Shown here piece by piece: positions 26,674-34,720 of a stretch of 44,146 nt of DNA. Location of the stretch: contig NZ_MDDV01000021.1 of NCBI RefSeq assembly GCF_001854885.1, positions 1-44,146 on the forward strand, read 5' to 3'. This DNA is from Ensifer sp. LCM 4579 (GTDB taxonomy: Bacteria > Pseudomonadota > Alphaproteobacteria > Rhizobiales > Rhizobiaceae). The notes under the pieces were generated by a model, which was given only the letters and a program-made list of their open reading frames with translations, was not told the DNA's origin and did not search any database. Every line of letters starts with the position of its first letter. The stretch's first letter is position 1. A program made the position numbers and the translations under genes.

Positions 26674-27947
26674 GCGGCAATATCCAGCTTCCCGGCGATG
26701 CCAACGGCACGGCGACCCGCATGCCCGGCGGCTTGGCGGCGCGGCCGCCCTTCGATCCGTCCCAGGCCGAGCGCTTGCTCCCGGTCGGTCGGTCCGGGCG
26801 GCATCTGGCGATCTATCCGGCGCGCGCCGGCTACGAATTGCAGCGGGAACTCGATTTTCTCTCCAACCGCGCCATCGAGCCGAACGTCTTCTTCACCGGA
26901 CGCTTTCTGGCCCCGGCCATGCCCCGGCTGGAGGATCGGGTCGTCCGCCTCGCCGTCATTCGCGACGACAACGAACGCAGCAGCCGCATGCGCTTCGTCA
27001 TGCCGTTTTCGCTCGAAAAGCCGGGGTTTTCGATCGGCGCGCCGATCATCCGCGCCTGGTCCAATCCCTTCGGCCCCCTGGGCATCCCCCTCCTCGATGC
27101 GGAAGACGCGGCGGAGACGATCAGCAACGTCTATGAGGCGCTCGCCGCCCGCGATTCCGGCCTGCCGCAGGTTCTGGTGCTGCCGGACATCCGGCTCAAG
27201 GGAAAATTCGCCCAGCTCGCCCGCGCCGTCGCCATCGGCGAGAACCTGCCGCTGACCGTGACCGACACTTTCGAGCGGCCGATGCTCGACAGCCTGCTCG
27301 ACGGCACCGCCTATCTGCGCAAGGCAATCAGCCGCAGCCATTTCAAGGAACTGCGGCGGCAATGGAACAATCTCGGGAAATGCGGCGATCTCGCCTATTG
27401 CGTCGCACGCCAGCCGGAGGAGATCCGCTGGCGAATGGAGGAGTTCCTCGCGCTCGAGGCCTCCGGCTGGAAGGGACGCGAGCGCAGCGCCATGATCATG
27501 GACCGCTACCGCGCCGCCTTCGCGAGGGAGGCGATCACCAATCTCGCGGAGGGCGACAGCGTCCGCATCCACACGCTCGATATAGACGGCAAGGCGATCG
27601 CTGCGATGGTGGTGCTGATGATGGCCGGCGAGGCCTATACGTGGAAGACCGCCTATGACGAACGTTATGCGAAGTTCTCGCCCGGCAAGCTGCTGCTGGC
27701 GCAACTGACCGAGTGGCACCTCGACGACGCCAATACTGTCCGCTCCGACTCCTGCGCGGTGCCGGATCATCCGATGATTGCCCGCTTCTGGCAGGAGCGC
27801 GAGGAAATGGGCACGCTCGTGATCGGCCTCAAGCAGAACCGCGATCGTGACGTGCGCCAGGTCGCGGCCCAGCTTCACCTCTACCGTAATACCCGCAACA
27901 TGGCCCGCATGCTGCGCGACAAGATACGGGCGCTCGCGGGGCGGTGA
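26670..27947 (+). CDS. BioF2-like GNAT acetyltransferase (CelD/FemX type)
   Basis: A 425-residue cytoplasmic protein with the Acetyltransf_6 (BioF2-like) fold, the double-GNAT architecture found in proteins linked with cellulose and exopolysaccharide synthesis and in FemABX peptidyltransferases. The C-terminal part carries the telling block IAAMVVLMMAGEAYTWKTAYDERYAKFSPGKLLLAQLTEW at about 308-347. Its ATG overlaps the flippase stop (ATGA) and follows GGAGGCGAG, so both are made together. This suggests acylation of the flippase cargo before export; that is inference. It converges on the acyl-CoA synthetase gene with a nine-base gap. Confidence 0.85.
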   Translation: MSGNIQLPGDANGTATRMPGGLAARPPFDPSQAERLLPVGRSGRHLAIYPARAGYELQRELDFLSNRAIEPNVFFTGRFLAPAMPRLEDRVVRLAVIRDDNERSSRMRFVMPFSLEKPGFSIGAPIIRAWSNPFGPLGIPLLDAEDAAETISNVYEALAARDSGLPQVLVLPDIRLKGKFAQLARAVAIGENLPLTVTDTFERPMLDSLLDGTAYLRKAISRSHFKELRRQWNNLGKCGDLAYCVARQPEEIRWRMEEFLALEASGWKGRERSAMIMDRYRAAFAREAITNLAEGDSVRIHTLDIDGKAIAAMVVLMMAGEAYTWKTAYDERYAKFSPGKLLLAQLTEWHLDDANTVRSDSCAVPDHPMIARFWQEREEMGTLVIGLKQNRDRDVRQVAAQLHLYRNTRNMARMLRDKIRALAGR

Positions 27948-27956
27948 GCGACGGAA

Positions 27957-29597
27957 TTACCGGTTTCTGACCGCCTCCGCCACCGCTCGTTCGCGCAAAA
28001 GCCGTCGGATCACCTTGCCGGAGGTGGTCAGCGGCAGGCTATCGACGAACTCGATCTCGCGCGGATATTCATGCATCGAGAGCCGGTTCTTCACCCAGCC
28101 GCGGATTTCGGCCGCGGTCCCTTCGTCGGCGGCGACGCCGGGCTTCAGCACCACATAGGCTTTGACGATTTCGGTGCGGACCGGGTCCGGCCTGCCGACC
28201 GCCGCCGCCATCTGGACGTCGGGGTGTCCCATCAGGCAGTCCTCGATCTCCCCCGGGCCGATGCGGTAGCCGGACGAGGTGATGACGTCGTCTTCGCGGC
28301 CGAAGAAGGTGAAGTAGCCTTCATCGTCCAGGACGCCCTGATCGCCGGTTGTCATCCAATCGCCGATGAACTTCGCCTCGGTCGCGCCGTCATTCTTCCA
28401 ATAACCGAGGAACATCACCGGATCGGGACGCTTGATCGCCACCTGGCCAACCGTTCCCGGCGGCAGGACGCTTCCTTCCCGGTCGATGATCGCGACCTCG
28501 TGCCCCGGCACTGCCTTGCCCATCGAGCCGGGCTTCAAAACGTCGAGATCGGCCGCCGAGGAGATGACGATGTTGCACTCCGTCTGTCCGTAGAATTCGC
28601 TGACCTCGATGCCGAGCGCCGCCTTCGCCCATTCGTAGGTCTCGCGCCCGAGCACTTCGCCCGCCGAGCCGATCGTTCGCAGACTGAGGCGATAGCGCTC
28701 GCGCGGCCGCTCGACCGACCTCAGAAGCCTCAATGCTGTCGGCGGAATGAAGGCGTTGCGCACATCCATATCCTGCATGATGCGGAAAGCCATGTGCGGG
28801 TCGAATTTCTGCGCCGGCGAGGAGACGACCGGCACGCCGAAGAACAGCGACGGCAGCAGCGCGTTCAAGAGCCCGCCCGCCCAGGCCCAGTCGGCCGGCG
28901 TCCACATGCGATCGCCGGATTTCGGCAGGAAGTGATGGTGGAACTGAAACCCCGGCAAATGGCCGAGCAGCACGCGATGGCCGTGCAGCGCTCCCTTCGG
29001 CGGTCCCGTCGTCCCGGATGTATAGATCATCAGTGCCGGGTCATCCGGCGTCGTGTCTGCCGCTGCAAATCGCCCCTCGCCCGCCATAAGACGTTCGAAA
29101 CGGACGGTGCCCGGCAGTTCGCCTTCTTCGGCAAGCACGATCAGCCTGAGGTCCGGCAACTCGGCCCGGATCGCCGCCACGCGTTCATAGCCGAAGTGGT
29201 TCGTGACGATCGCCACCGCCTCTGCGTCGCGCAGGCGATAGGCAAGCGCCTCGACGCCGAAAAGCAATGCCAGCGGCAGCGCAATCGCGCCGAGCTTGTA
29301 GATCGCCGCATGGGCGATCGCCGCTTCGAAACCCTGCGGCAGCAGGATGGCGACGCGATCGCCCGGCCCGATGCCGCGCGCCGCGAGACCTGCGGCAAAG
29401 GCCGAGGAACGGCTCGCAAGCTCGGCATAGGTCAGCGATTGATGCGCACCATCCGGACTGAAATGCTCAAGGCACACGCGCCCTGGATCCCGCGCCGCCC
29501 AGGCATCGCTGACGGCAGCGCCGATATTGAACCTCTTCGGAATCCGCCAGCGGAACTCGCTATAGAGATCCTCGTAGTTTTCGATCCTCGGTAACAT
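27957..29597 (-). CDS. AMP-forming acyl-CoA synthetase
   Basis: A 546-residue member of the ANL superfamily (acetyl- or medium-chain acyl-CoA ligase type). The P-loop-like motif is MIYTSGTTGPPKG (about 192-204), the core motif is SEFYGQTECN (about 335), and the hinge is TGDQGVLDDEGYFTFFGREDD. The catalytic lysine sits in SLPLTTSGKVIRRLLRE near the C-terminus. It makes acyl-CoA from acid, ATP and CoA. The chain length preferred cannot be read from sequence. It marks the last core gene before the accessory island. Confidence 0.93.
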   Translation of the reverse strand: MLPRIENYEDLYSEFRWRIPKRFNIGAAVSDAWAARDPGRVCLEHFSPDGAHQSLTYAELASRSSAFAAGLAARGIGPGDRVAILLPQGFEAAIAHAAIYKLGAIALPLALLFGVEALAYRLRDAEAVAIVTNHFGYERVAAIRAELPDLRLIVLAEEGELPGTVRFERLMAGEGRFAAADTTPDDPALMIYTSGTTGPPKGALHGHRVLLGHLPGFQFHHHFLPKSGDRMWTPADWAWAGGLLNALLPSLFFGVPVVSSPAQKFDPHMAFRIMQDMDVRNAFIPPTALRLLRSVERPRERYRLSLRTIGSAGEVLGRETYEWAKAALGIEVSEFYGQTECNIVISSAADLDVLKPGSMGKAVPGHEVAIIDREGSVLPPGTVGQVAIKRPDPVMFLGYWKNDGATEAKFIGDWMTTGDQGVLDDEGYFTFFGREDDVITSSGYRIGPGEIEDCLMGHPDVQMAAAVGRPDPVRTEIVKAYVVLKPGVAADEGTAAEIRGWVKNRLSMHEYPREIEFVDSLPLTTSGKVIRRLLRERAVAEAVRNR

Positions 29598-29804
29598 CGG
29601 CCCTGCCGCGCTGACAGCTTATGCGATGCAGCAGCTAGCACGTTCATCCCATATAATTCAACGGGTGCGGCCACTTGGCCATTGCGCGATGAACGAGAGC
29701 TTGCCCACAAGCATATTTGGCGAAGCGCTAGTCGAATCATCGCGTAGCGTGCATAAGTTCCTGACATTTCGACTTTACGCAAGTCCCGTAGATCCTAAGA
29801 CGCC

Positions 29805-30905
29805 ATGGCAAAACCAAGAAACAGCAAAGTGATAACCGAAGAGGCTAAGCTTGCAGCCGAGCAAGCGGTCATCGCGGTCTCGCGGCAAGTGAAATTCAAC
29901 GTCGCGGAATATCCCGTCTCCATGTACGTTAGCCGGTTCAGGGACGATACCAGCGACCGCTATTTCGTGCCGGAATATCAGCGCAACCTGGCATGGAACA
30001 ACGAACAGAAGTCTCAATTCATCGAATCGCTGATCGTCGGCCTTCCGATCCCATTCATGTTCTTTTATCAGACCGTGGAAGGACGAATGGAAATCGTCGA
30101 CGGTTCGCAGCGGATGCGGGCGATGCGATCGTTCCTAAAGGAGGAGTTGCGCCTTCAAGACCTGGTCCTAATTCCCGAACTGAACGGATTCTCGTTCGCC
30201 GATCTGCCTAGCGACCGCCGAAACAAGCTCGAAGACATAACAATCCGGACGATTCTACTCGACACTGATACCGACCCTGCGACCCGAGCGGAAATGTTCG
30301 CACGCATCAATCGGATGGGTACCACCGCGAACGAGGCAGAAATCCGTAGAGGTTCTCTGCCCGGCCCGGTCACAACCTTAATTCAAGAACTCGCGGAGTC
30401 CGAAGAGTTCGGAAAGATGACGCCCCTCACCGAGAAGGCGATCGACCAGCGTGAGCGTGAAGAACTCGTAACGCGCTTCTTCGCCTATCTTAACAAGAAC
30501 GACGCGCCAGATGGTCGGTTTCCGGGCTATCGTGATCGGCCAAAGAAGTTTCTTTACGATTACCTCAAGGAAGCCAATCAAGCTGCCGAGGCCGATGCGC
30601 AGATTGTCCCTGCCATGCGGCAAGAGTTTCTGCGTATGCTCGACTTCGTCGCGGACTCCTTTCCGCTTGGCTTCCGGAAGCTTAAATCCGCGAACACTGT
30701 CCCAAGGGTTCGGTTCGAGGCAATTGCAGTGGGGTCTGCATTAGCATTGCGACAGCACCCCGACTTAAAGGTTGACCCGGAGGTTGTTGTCGATCGGATG
30801 GAAAAGGCCGGCTTCGATAAGATCGTCGTTTCTGATGGAGCGAATGTTCGCTCCAAGCTTGAGGGAAGAATCGACTTGGGTAAAGCGATCCTGCTAGCCG
30901 AATGA
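29805..30905 (+). CDS. DUF262 (ParB-like, GmrSD-type N-terminal) domain protein
   Basis: A 366-residue protein. It has the DUF262 blocks: YQRNLAW at 58-64, FIESLIVGLPIPFMFFY at 72-88, and DGSQRMRAMRSF at 99-110, matching the DGQQR motif. That motif in GmrS and SspE-type enzymes is an NTPase site that licenses cutting of modified DNA. The usual partner, a C-terminal DUF1524 HNH nuclease, is absent: the remaining 250 residues are helical and lack an HNH signature. The stop overlaps the HEPN gene (ATGA). A sensor or NTPase role is inferred. The flanking DNA is less GC-rich than the core genes. Confidence 0.85.
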   Translation: MAKPRNSKVITEEAKLAAEQAVIAVSRQVKFNVAEYPVSMYVSRFRDDTSDRYFVPEYQRNLAWNNEQKSQFIESLIVGLPIPFMFFYQTVEGRMEIVDGSQRMRAMRSFLKEELRLQDLVLIPELNGFSFADLPSDRRNKLEDITIRTILLDTDTDPATRAEMFARINRMGTTANEAEIRRGSLPGPVTTLIQELAESEEFGKMTPLTEKAIDQREREELVTRFFAYLNKNDAPDGRFPGYRDRPKKFLYDYLKEANQAAEADAQIVPAMRQEFLRMLDFVADSFPLGFRKLKSANTVPRVRFEAIAVGSALALRQHPDLKVDPEVVVDRMEKAGFDKIVVSDGANVRSKLEGRIDLGKAILLAE

Positions 30906-31615
30906 CGGACCTTCATACGAGCCTTACAGAGCGACGCCAGGAATTCGACGGGCACCTCGCGTTCGCGAACGCCTTGGACAGACGCTTGATCGAAGGCGAC
31001 ACAATCTCGATCGGTGAGATGGCGCTGACCGCACGCCACCTGCTCACGATAAAGTCTGGGTTGATCGTGCATTTGTACAATATCGTCGAGGCGACTATGA
31101 CGAAGGTCATCGACGAGATCGGGAAGGAGGTCCTTGCGATTCCTCCTTCGCAGTGGTCCCCGGTTACCCTCAAGGAGTGGCTGCGCCACTACGCATCAAT
31201 CGGAGTTGATGGCAACGAGGACACACGTCTCGATGTTGTTCACGGTGCCGCTCTGAAGCTCCTCGCGAGGCAGCCAATCGAATCGTTGAGGTTCAAAAAG
31301 CCCTCCGGAACTTGGTCAGACAGGGTTATTTTGGAATTCTCGCGGCGGCTAGGCGTGAGATTCCCGCTCAACCCTCAAATCGCCCCAAGGATTCGGCCCT
31401 CGCCCAAGTATCGCGACATGACACCGCTGGAGTTTCTTGCCGATCGAAGAAATGCGATCGCGCACGGCCGTCGGACATTCGAGAATGGGGCGAACGATCT
31501 GACGCTTCCGGACATAGTTGAGCTCGCCGCCATTACACTCGACTATCTCGTGCTGGCGGTCGACGCATTCGAAAATTACATTGCCCAGAAACACTTCAAG
31601 ACCGCCGATGCATGA
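30902..31615 (+). CDS. HEPN nuclease of the MAE_28990/MAE_18760 type
   Basis: A 237-residue helical protein. The HEPN RNase motif Rx4H is intact: Arg183-Asn-Ala-Ile-Ala-His188 in DRRNAIAHGRRTF. The N-terminal LTIKSGLIVHLYNIVEATM (about 48-66) is the block I associate with the MAE_28990 group, described in analyses of the HEPN superfamily as linked to restriction-modification loci. It probably cleaves RNA, or acts as the toxic effector. It overlaps DUF262 by four bases and the methyltransferase start by eight, so the three proteins are made in fixed ratio. Family assignment is by motif, without a search. Confidence 0.82.
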   Translation: MTDLHTSLTERRQEFDGHLAFANALDRRLIEGDTISIGEMALTARHLLTIKSGLIVHLYNIVEATMTKVIDEIGKEVLAIPPSQWSPVTLKEWLRHYASIGVDGNEDTRLDVVHGAALKLLARQPIESLRFKKPSGTWSDRVILEFSRRLGVRFPLNPQIAPRIRPSPKYRDMTPLEFLADRRNAIAHGRRTFENGANDLTLPDIVELAAITLDYLVLAVDAFENYIAQKHFKTADA

Positions 31616-32690
31616 ATTGAACAAAACAGAAATCGTTGCTGTCGACCTGTTCTGTGGTGTCGGAGGACTCACCTATGGCCTGCAATCCGCGGGCATAGCT
31701 GTCAAGCTCGGCGTCGACATTGATCCGGATTGTGCACATCCGATCCAGCAGAACTCGAATGCAAGCTTCCTGAATGCGGATGTCGCTTCGCTCGACCCAG
31801 GCGTTGTGGCTAGGGTGTTTGAAAACGCTGCGGTGAGCCTTCTTGCGGGTTGCGCCCCTTGTCAGCCGTTCTCCACGTATTCACGTGCTGCGAAGCAGAA
31901 GCATGGAGATACTGCGGGAGAAAACCGAAGCAAGGACTGGAGGCTCGTCGAGCATTTTGGGGACCTCGTCGAACAAGTTCAACCCGACCTGGTTACCATG
32001 GAGAATGTCCCGCCTCTCGCTCAGCAGCCGGTTTTCGAAAGATTGCTAGAGAACCTACACGGTTACTGGATGGATTGGCGTGTCGTTGAATGTCAGTCGA
32101 TCGGTCTCCCGCAGACACGGAAGCGGCTGGTGCTGGTTGCTTCCCGCTTGGGGCCGATTACCATACCCCAGTTTCAAAAGAAGCCCACGACAGTGCGAAT
32201 GGCAATTGGGGAGCTTCCGAATATCCCTGCAGGTGGCCAGGATCCGAATGATCCCTTGCACCGTGCAAGCCGGCTCAGCAGCTTGAATCTGCAGAGAATA
32301 CGTCATTCTAAACCAGGGGGAACATGGCGCGACTGGCCCGAGGATCTTCGATCGTCGTGCCATCTTAAGGATACTGGCGCTACGTACCCTTCGGTGTACG
32401 GGCGAATGAAATGGGATGCCCCTGCCCCCACGATCACCACACAATGCTTCGGATACGGAAATGGGCGGTTCGGCCATCCAGACCAAGATCGGGCAATCAG
32501 CCTACGCGAGGCGTCGATGTTACAAGGATTCCCCAAGAACTATTCGTTTCTGCCAGACGAGGGGACAGCGAGCTTCGACAAGCTTGGACGACTCATTGGG
32601 AATGCTGTACCTGTCAAACTCGGTGAGGTGATCGGCGAACTCTTTTCCCATCATGTCGCGCAGATGCGCCCGGAGACCGCCCGACACTGA
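31608..32690 (+). CDS. DNA (cytosine-5-)-methyltransferase
   Basis: A 360-residue C5-cytosine methyltransferase with all key motifs in order: I FCGVGGLTYG (15-24), IV with the catalytic Cys85 in APCQPFSTYS, VI MENVP (Glu132), VIII QTRKR (169-173), IX SLREASMLQGFP (298-309) and X GNAVP (331-335). The variable target-recognition region is about 185-280, ending at APAPTITTQ. The site methylated cannot be predicted. The start is ATG 31608, inside the end of the HEPN gene; upstream codons in frame are not methyltransferase-like. A dedicated vsr gene follows, so its product is 5-methylcytosine that can deaminate to T. Confidence 0.96.
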   Translation: MHELNKTEIVAVDLFCGVGGLTYGLQSAGIAVKLGVDIDPDCAHPIQQNSNASFLNADVASLDPGVVARVFENAAVSLLAGCAPCQPFSTYSRAAKQKHGDTAGENRSKDWRLVEHFGDLVEQVQPDLVTMENVPPLAQQPVFERLLENLHGYWMDWRVVECQSIGLPQTRKRLVLVASRLGPITIPQFQKKPTTVRMAIGELPNIPAGGQDPNDPLHRASRLSSLNLQRIRHSKPGGTWRDWPEDLRSSCHLKDTGATYPSVYGRMKWDAPAPTITTQCFGYGNGRFGHPDQDRAISLREASMLQGFPKNYSFLPDEGTASFDKLGRLIGNAVPVKLGEVIGELFSHHVAQMRPETARH

Positions 32691-32785
32691 TGCGGCCGCG
32701 AACCGCGTGCCTCGCGTCACGTTTGGAACGCATTTTCCCTATATCGATCTTCTCCACCAACAATGATGATCGAGGATTTGCTGCG

Positions 32786-33232
32786 ATGACCGACCCTGCG
32801 CGATCCGCGTTGATGTCCAGGGTCAAGGGCAAGAATACACGTCCCGAATTGATCGTTCGCCAAGAACTGCACGCCCTTGGCGGCCGGTTCCGTTTACATC
32901 GAAAGGATCTCCCCGGTTGCCCCGATATTGTCATGCCAGCACGGAAGCTGGCCCTATTCGTCCATGGGTGCTTCTGGCACCGACATCAAAATTGCAGGAT
33001 GGCTTCGATCCCAAAAACGCGACGAGAGTTCTGGAACCAGAAGTTCGGTAACAATGTTGCGCGCGATCAGCGGAATGTCTCAGAACTCGAGCGTCTCGGT
33101 TGGCGCGTGGAAGTGATCTGGGAATGCCGCACTCGAAAACGTAAAGAGCTTTCGGCTTCTCTCAGAATTTTGCTGGCGAGCTCCCCCAGACGCGATCCTA
33201 GTCTACCGCCCTTTACTGTAGTCAAACGATAA
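32786..33232 (+). CDS. Very short patch repair (Vsr) mismatch endonuclease
   Basis: A 148-residue Vsr protein that nicks beside T:G mismatches made by deamination of 5-methylcytosine. Seen: SRVKGKNTRPEL at the N-terminus, LPGCPDIVM with the catalytic Asp47, ALFVHGCFWHRH with the metal/His residues (about 56-67), and GWRVEVIWECR (about 105-115). The frame is open from 32690, which overlaps the methyltransferase stop by one base, but family homology begins at ATG 32786. The pairing with the preceding methyltransferase shows that they share a site. Confidence 0.94.
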   Translation: MTDPARSALMSRVKGKNTRPELIVRQELHALGGRFRLHRKDLPGCPDIVMPARKLALFVHGCFWHRHQNCRMASIPKTRREFWNQKFGNNVARDQRNVSELERLGWRVEVIWECRTRKRKELSASLRILLASSPRRDPSLPPFTVVKR

Positions 33233-33255
33233 GCCACGCAAATCCACCGCGTGGC
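33233..33255. terminator. Hairpin at the end of the defence cassette
   Basis: GCCACGC (33233-33239), nine bases, GCGTGGC (33249-33255), beginning directly after the vsr stop. It has a perfect 7-bp stem and no T-run, so it may be a weak or factor-assisted terminator. Confidence 0.5.
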
Positions 33256-33488
33256 CGGGCTATGCGGCTCCAGCATCGTATTTCAGGACGGTGTGAAAGG
33301 AAGCACAATCGCTGAGCTACGCCACATTCCCCTGCCGAGGCGATGTAAGAGCCACAAATCAGCGACTTACAAAATTGATGTGGGTGGTGGGATATTGAAA
33401 GCTAGCGATATCTCGTTATGTTTATCACCGCACATGTCTCATGTCATCTCGAAATTCGCTTCGCCAAAGCTTGGTAGCGGAGATCTAT
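33256..33488. other. Unassigned stretch between vsr and the transposase relic
   Basis: About 230 bases of mixed composition. A minus-strand fragment near 33308-33325 reads GGCGTAGCTCAGCG like a tRNA D-arm but has no matching acceptor or T arm. No gene is supported. Confidence 0.4.
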
Positions 33489-34060
33489 TCAAGGCTTCGT
33501 CCGCGAGGCGCAGATGGCCAGTTGTCTGTCAAACGGCATCGACTATCTCGTTGGCCTTGTCCGCAACAAGCGGCTTGAAAGCGCAGGTCGCCGAGGCCAT
33601 GGAGGAAGCGCACTAGGCGGCCCAGGAAAGCGGCTGCCTGCGTCTTCCGCGACTTCCGTGGTCGACGAAGGACAGCTGCCCACCGCGGCGGCGGGTGGTG
33701 GCCAAGGCCGAATAGACGATGCCGGGTGCCAATCCGCGCTTCATCCTCACCTCGCTTGCGGCGGAACGCTGGACACCAAAACGCTTTACGAGGAGCTTTA
33801 CTGCGCGCGCGGTGACAGAGAGCCGCATCAGGGAGTGCAAGCTCGATCGCCACACTCGCCGCAAGAAGATTGCAGCGGGGCCATACGCAAGTTGCCACCG
33901 GATGGCGGTCGGGATTTTAAGTTCCACGCGTTGAGGCGACCGGACTACGGCCGGCTGTTTTATGCATTCAGGACGATGGACTCGGGAGCATCGGTGGTGT
34001 TGAAAGCTTCGCGCACGAAAAGCGTGGAAAGGTCGATTCGGAAGGTGGGGGCAAAGCCAA
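33489..34060 (+). pseudogene. IS1380-family transposase relic
   Basis: Scattered across three frames are blocks of an IS1380-type transposase C-terminal half: GFVREAQMASCLSNGIDYLVGLVRNKRL (frame of 33514), AQVAEAMEEAH (second frame), PRRRVVAKAEWT then GANPRFILTSLAAERWTPKR (frame of 33719) and LYEELYCARGD (first frame again). The order matches the family, but at least three frameshifts break it and the N-terminal half is missing. The right limit is uncertain and may extend close to 34130. It is a dead remnant that separates the two island cassettes. Confidence 0.72.
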
Positions 34061-34147
34061 ATGATACAGATAAGCGTAGAGTCAGTCACGACCGGCGCAC
34101 CGCCAAACGTGCTGAGCAATGTTCCCATGATGAAATCGGAGAGAAAC

Positions 34148-34717
34148 GTGGATGTCTATTTTTCAGCGGACATTGAAACAGACGGACCAATCCCTGGTCC
34201 ATATTCGATTCTGTCATTCGCACTAGTTTATGCCGGATCTTATGACGGACAAACTTTTGCGCGTCCGAAAAATTATGAAGAAAGCTTCTACCGCGAGCTA
34301 AGGCCGATCTCCTCTGACTATGAGGCAGAAGCGCTGGCCGTTAACGGTCTCGACCGTGCGTGGCTTGTTCAGAATGGAATGCCACCAGAGCAGGCAATGC
34401 GGGAAGCTAATAGTTGGGTTCGTGCTATTGCAGGCGACGGCAACCCTGTTTTTGTTGCCTACCCACTGAGTTTCGATTGGACATGGCTTTACTGGTACTT
34501 CGTTCGCTTCTCGGACAGTGGATCTCCTTTTGGTCACTCTAGGTGCTTCGATATCAAGACCGCTGTTTCAGTGAAAACAGGCCTTCCCATCGCTGGATCT
34601 GGAAGGTCGAAGCTGCCCAGCCGACTTCTGCCATCTGGGCGACATACGCATCACGCTCTTGATGACGCAATCGAGCAGGCCGAAATTTTTGCAAACGTTT
34701 TTGAGTGGGAGGGGTGA
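34148..34717 (+). CDS. DEDDh-type 3'-5' exonuclease domain protein
   Basis: A 189-residue protein of the DnaQ-like exonuclease superfamily. Motif ExoI is SADIETDG (Asp8, Glu10), ExoII lies in FVAYPLSFDWTWLYWYF, and ExoIII is HHALDDAIEQA, giving the DEDDh set of four acids plus histidine. It would remove nucleotides from DNA or RNA 3' ends. The start is inferred as GTG 34148 because GGAGA stands five bases ahead and the fold begins there. The longer frame from 34061 reads into the transposase relic. The next gene starts three bases after the stop. Its AT-rich codon use differs from the core genome. Confidence 0.8.
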   Translation: MDVYFSADIETDGPIPGPYSILSFALVYAGSYDGQTFARPKNYEESFYRELRPISSDYEAEALAVNGLDRAWLVQNGMPPEQAMREANSWVRAIAGDGNPVFVAYPLSFDWTWLYWYFVRFSDSGSPFGHSRCFDIKTAVSVKTGLPIAGSGRSKLPSRLLPSGRHTHHALDDAIEQAEIFANVFEWEG

Positions 34718-34720
34718 AAT

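Noticed and set aside
28071..29594. 507-codon plus-strand open frame
   Set aside because: Antisense shadow of the acyl-CoA synthetase gene.
33300..33345. Minus-strand tRNA-like fragment GGCGTAGCTCAGCG
   Set aside because: Only the D-arm-like part is present; there is no acceptor pairing, plausible anticodon arm or T arm, so chance is likely.
33514..34176. 220-codon plus-strand open frame as an intact gene
   Set aside because: It only strings together pieces of the frameshifted IS1380 transposase with unrelated sequence.
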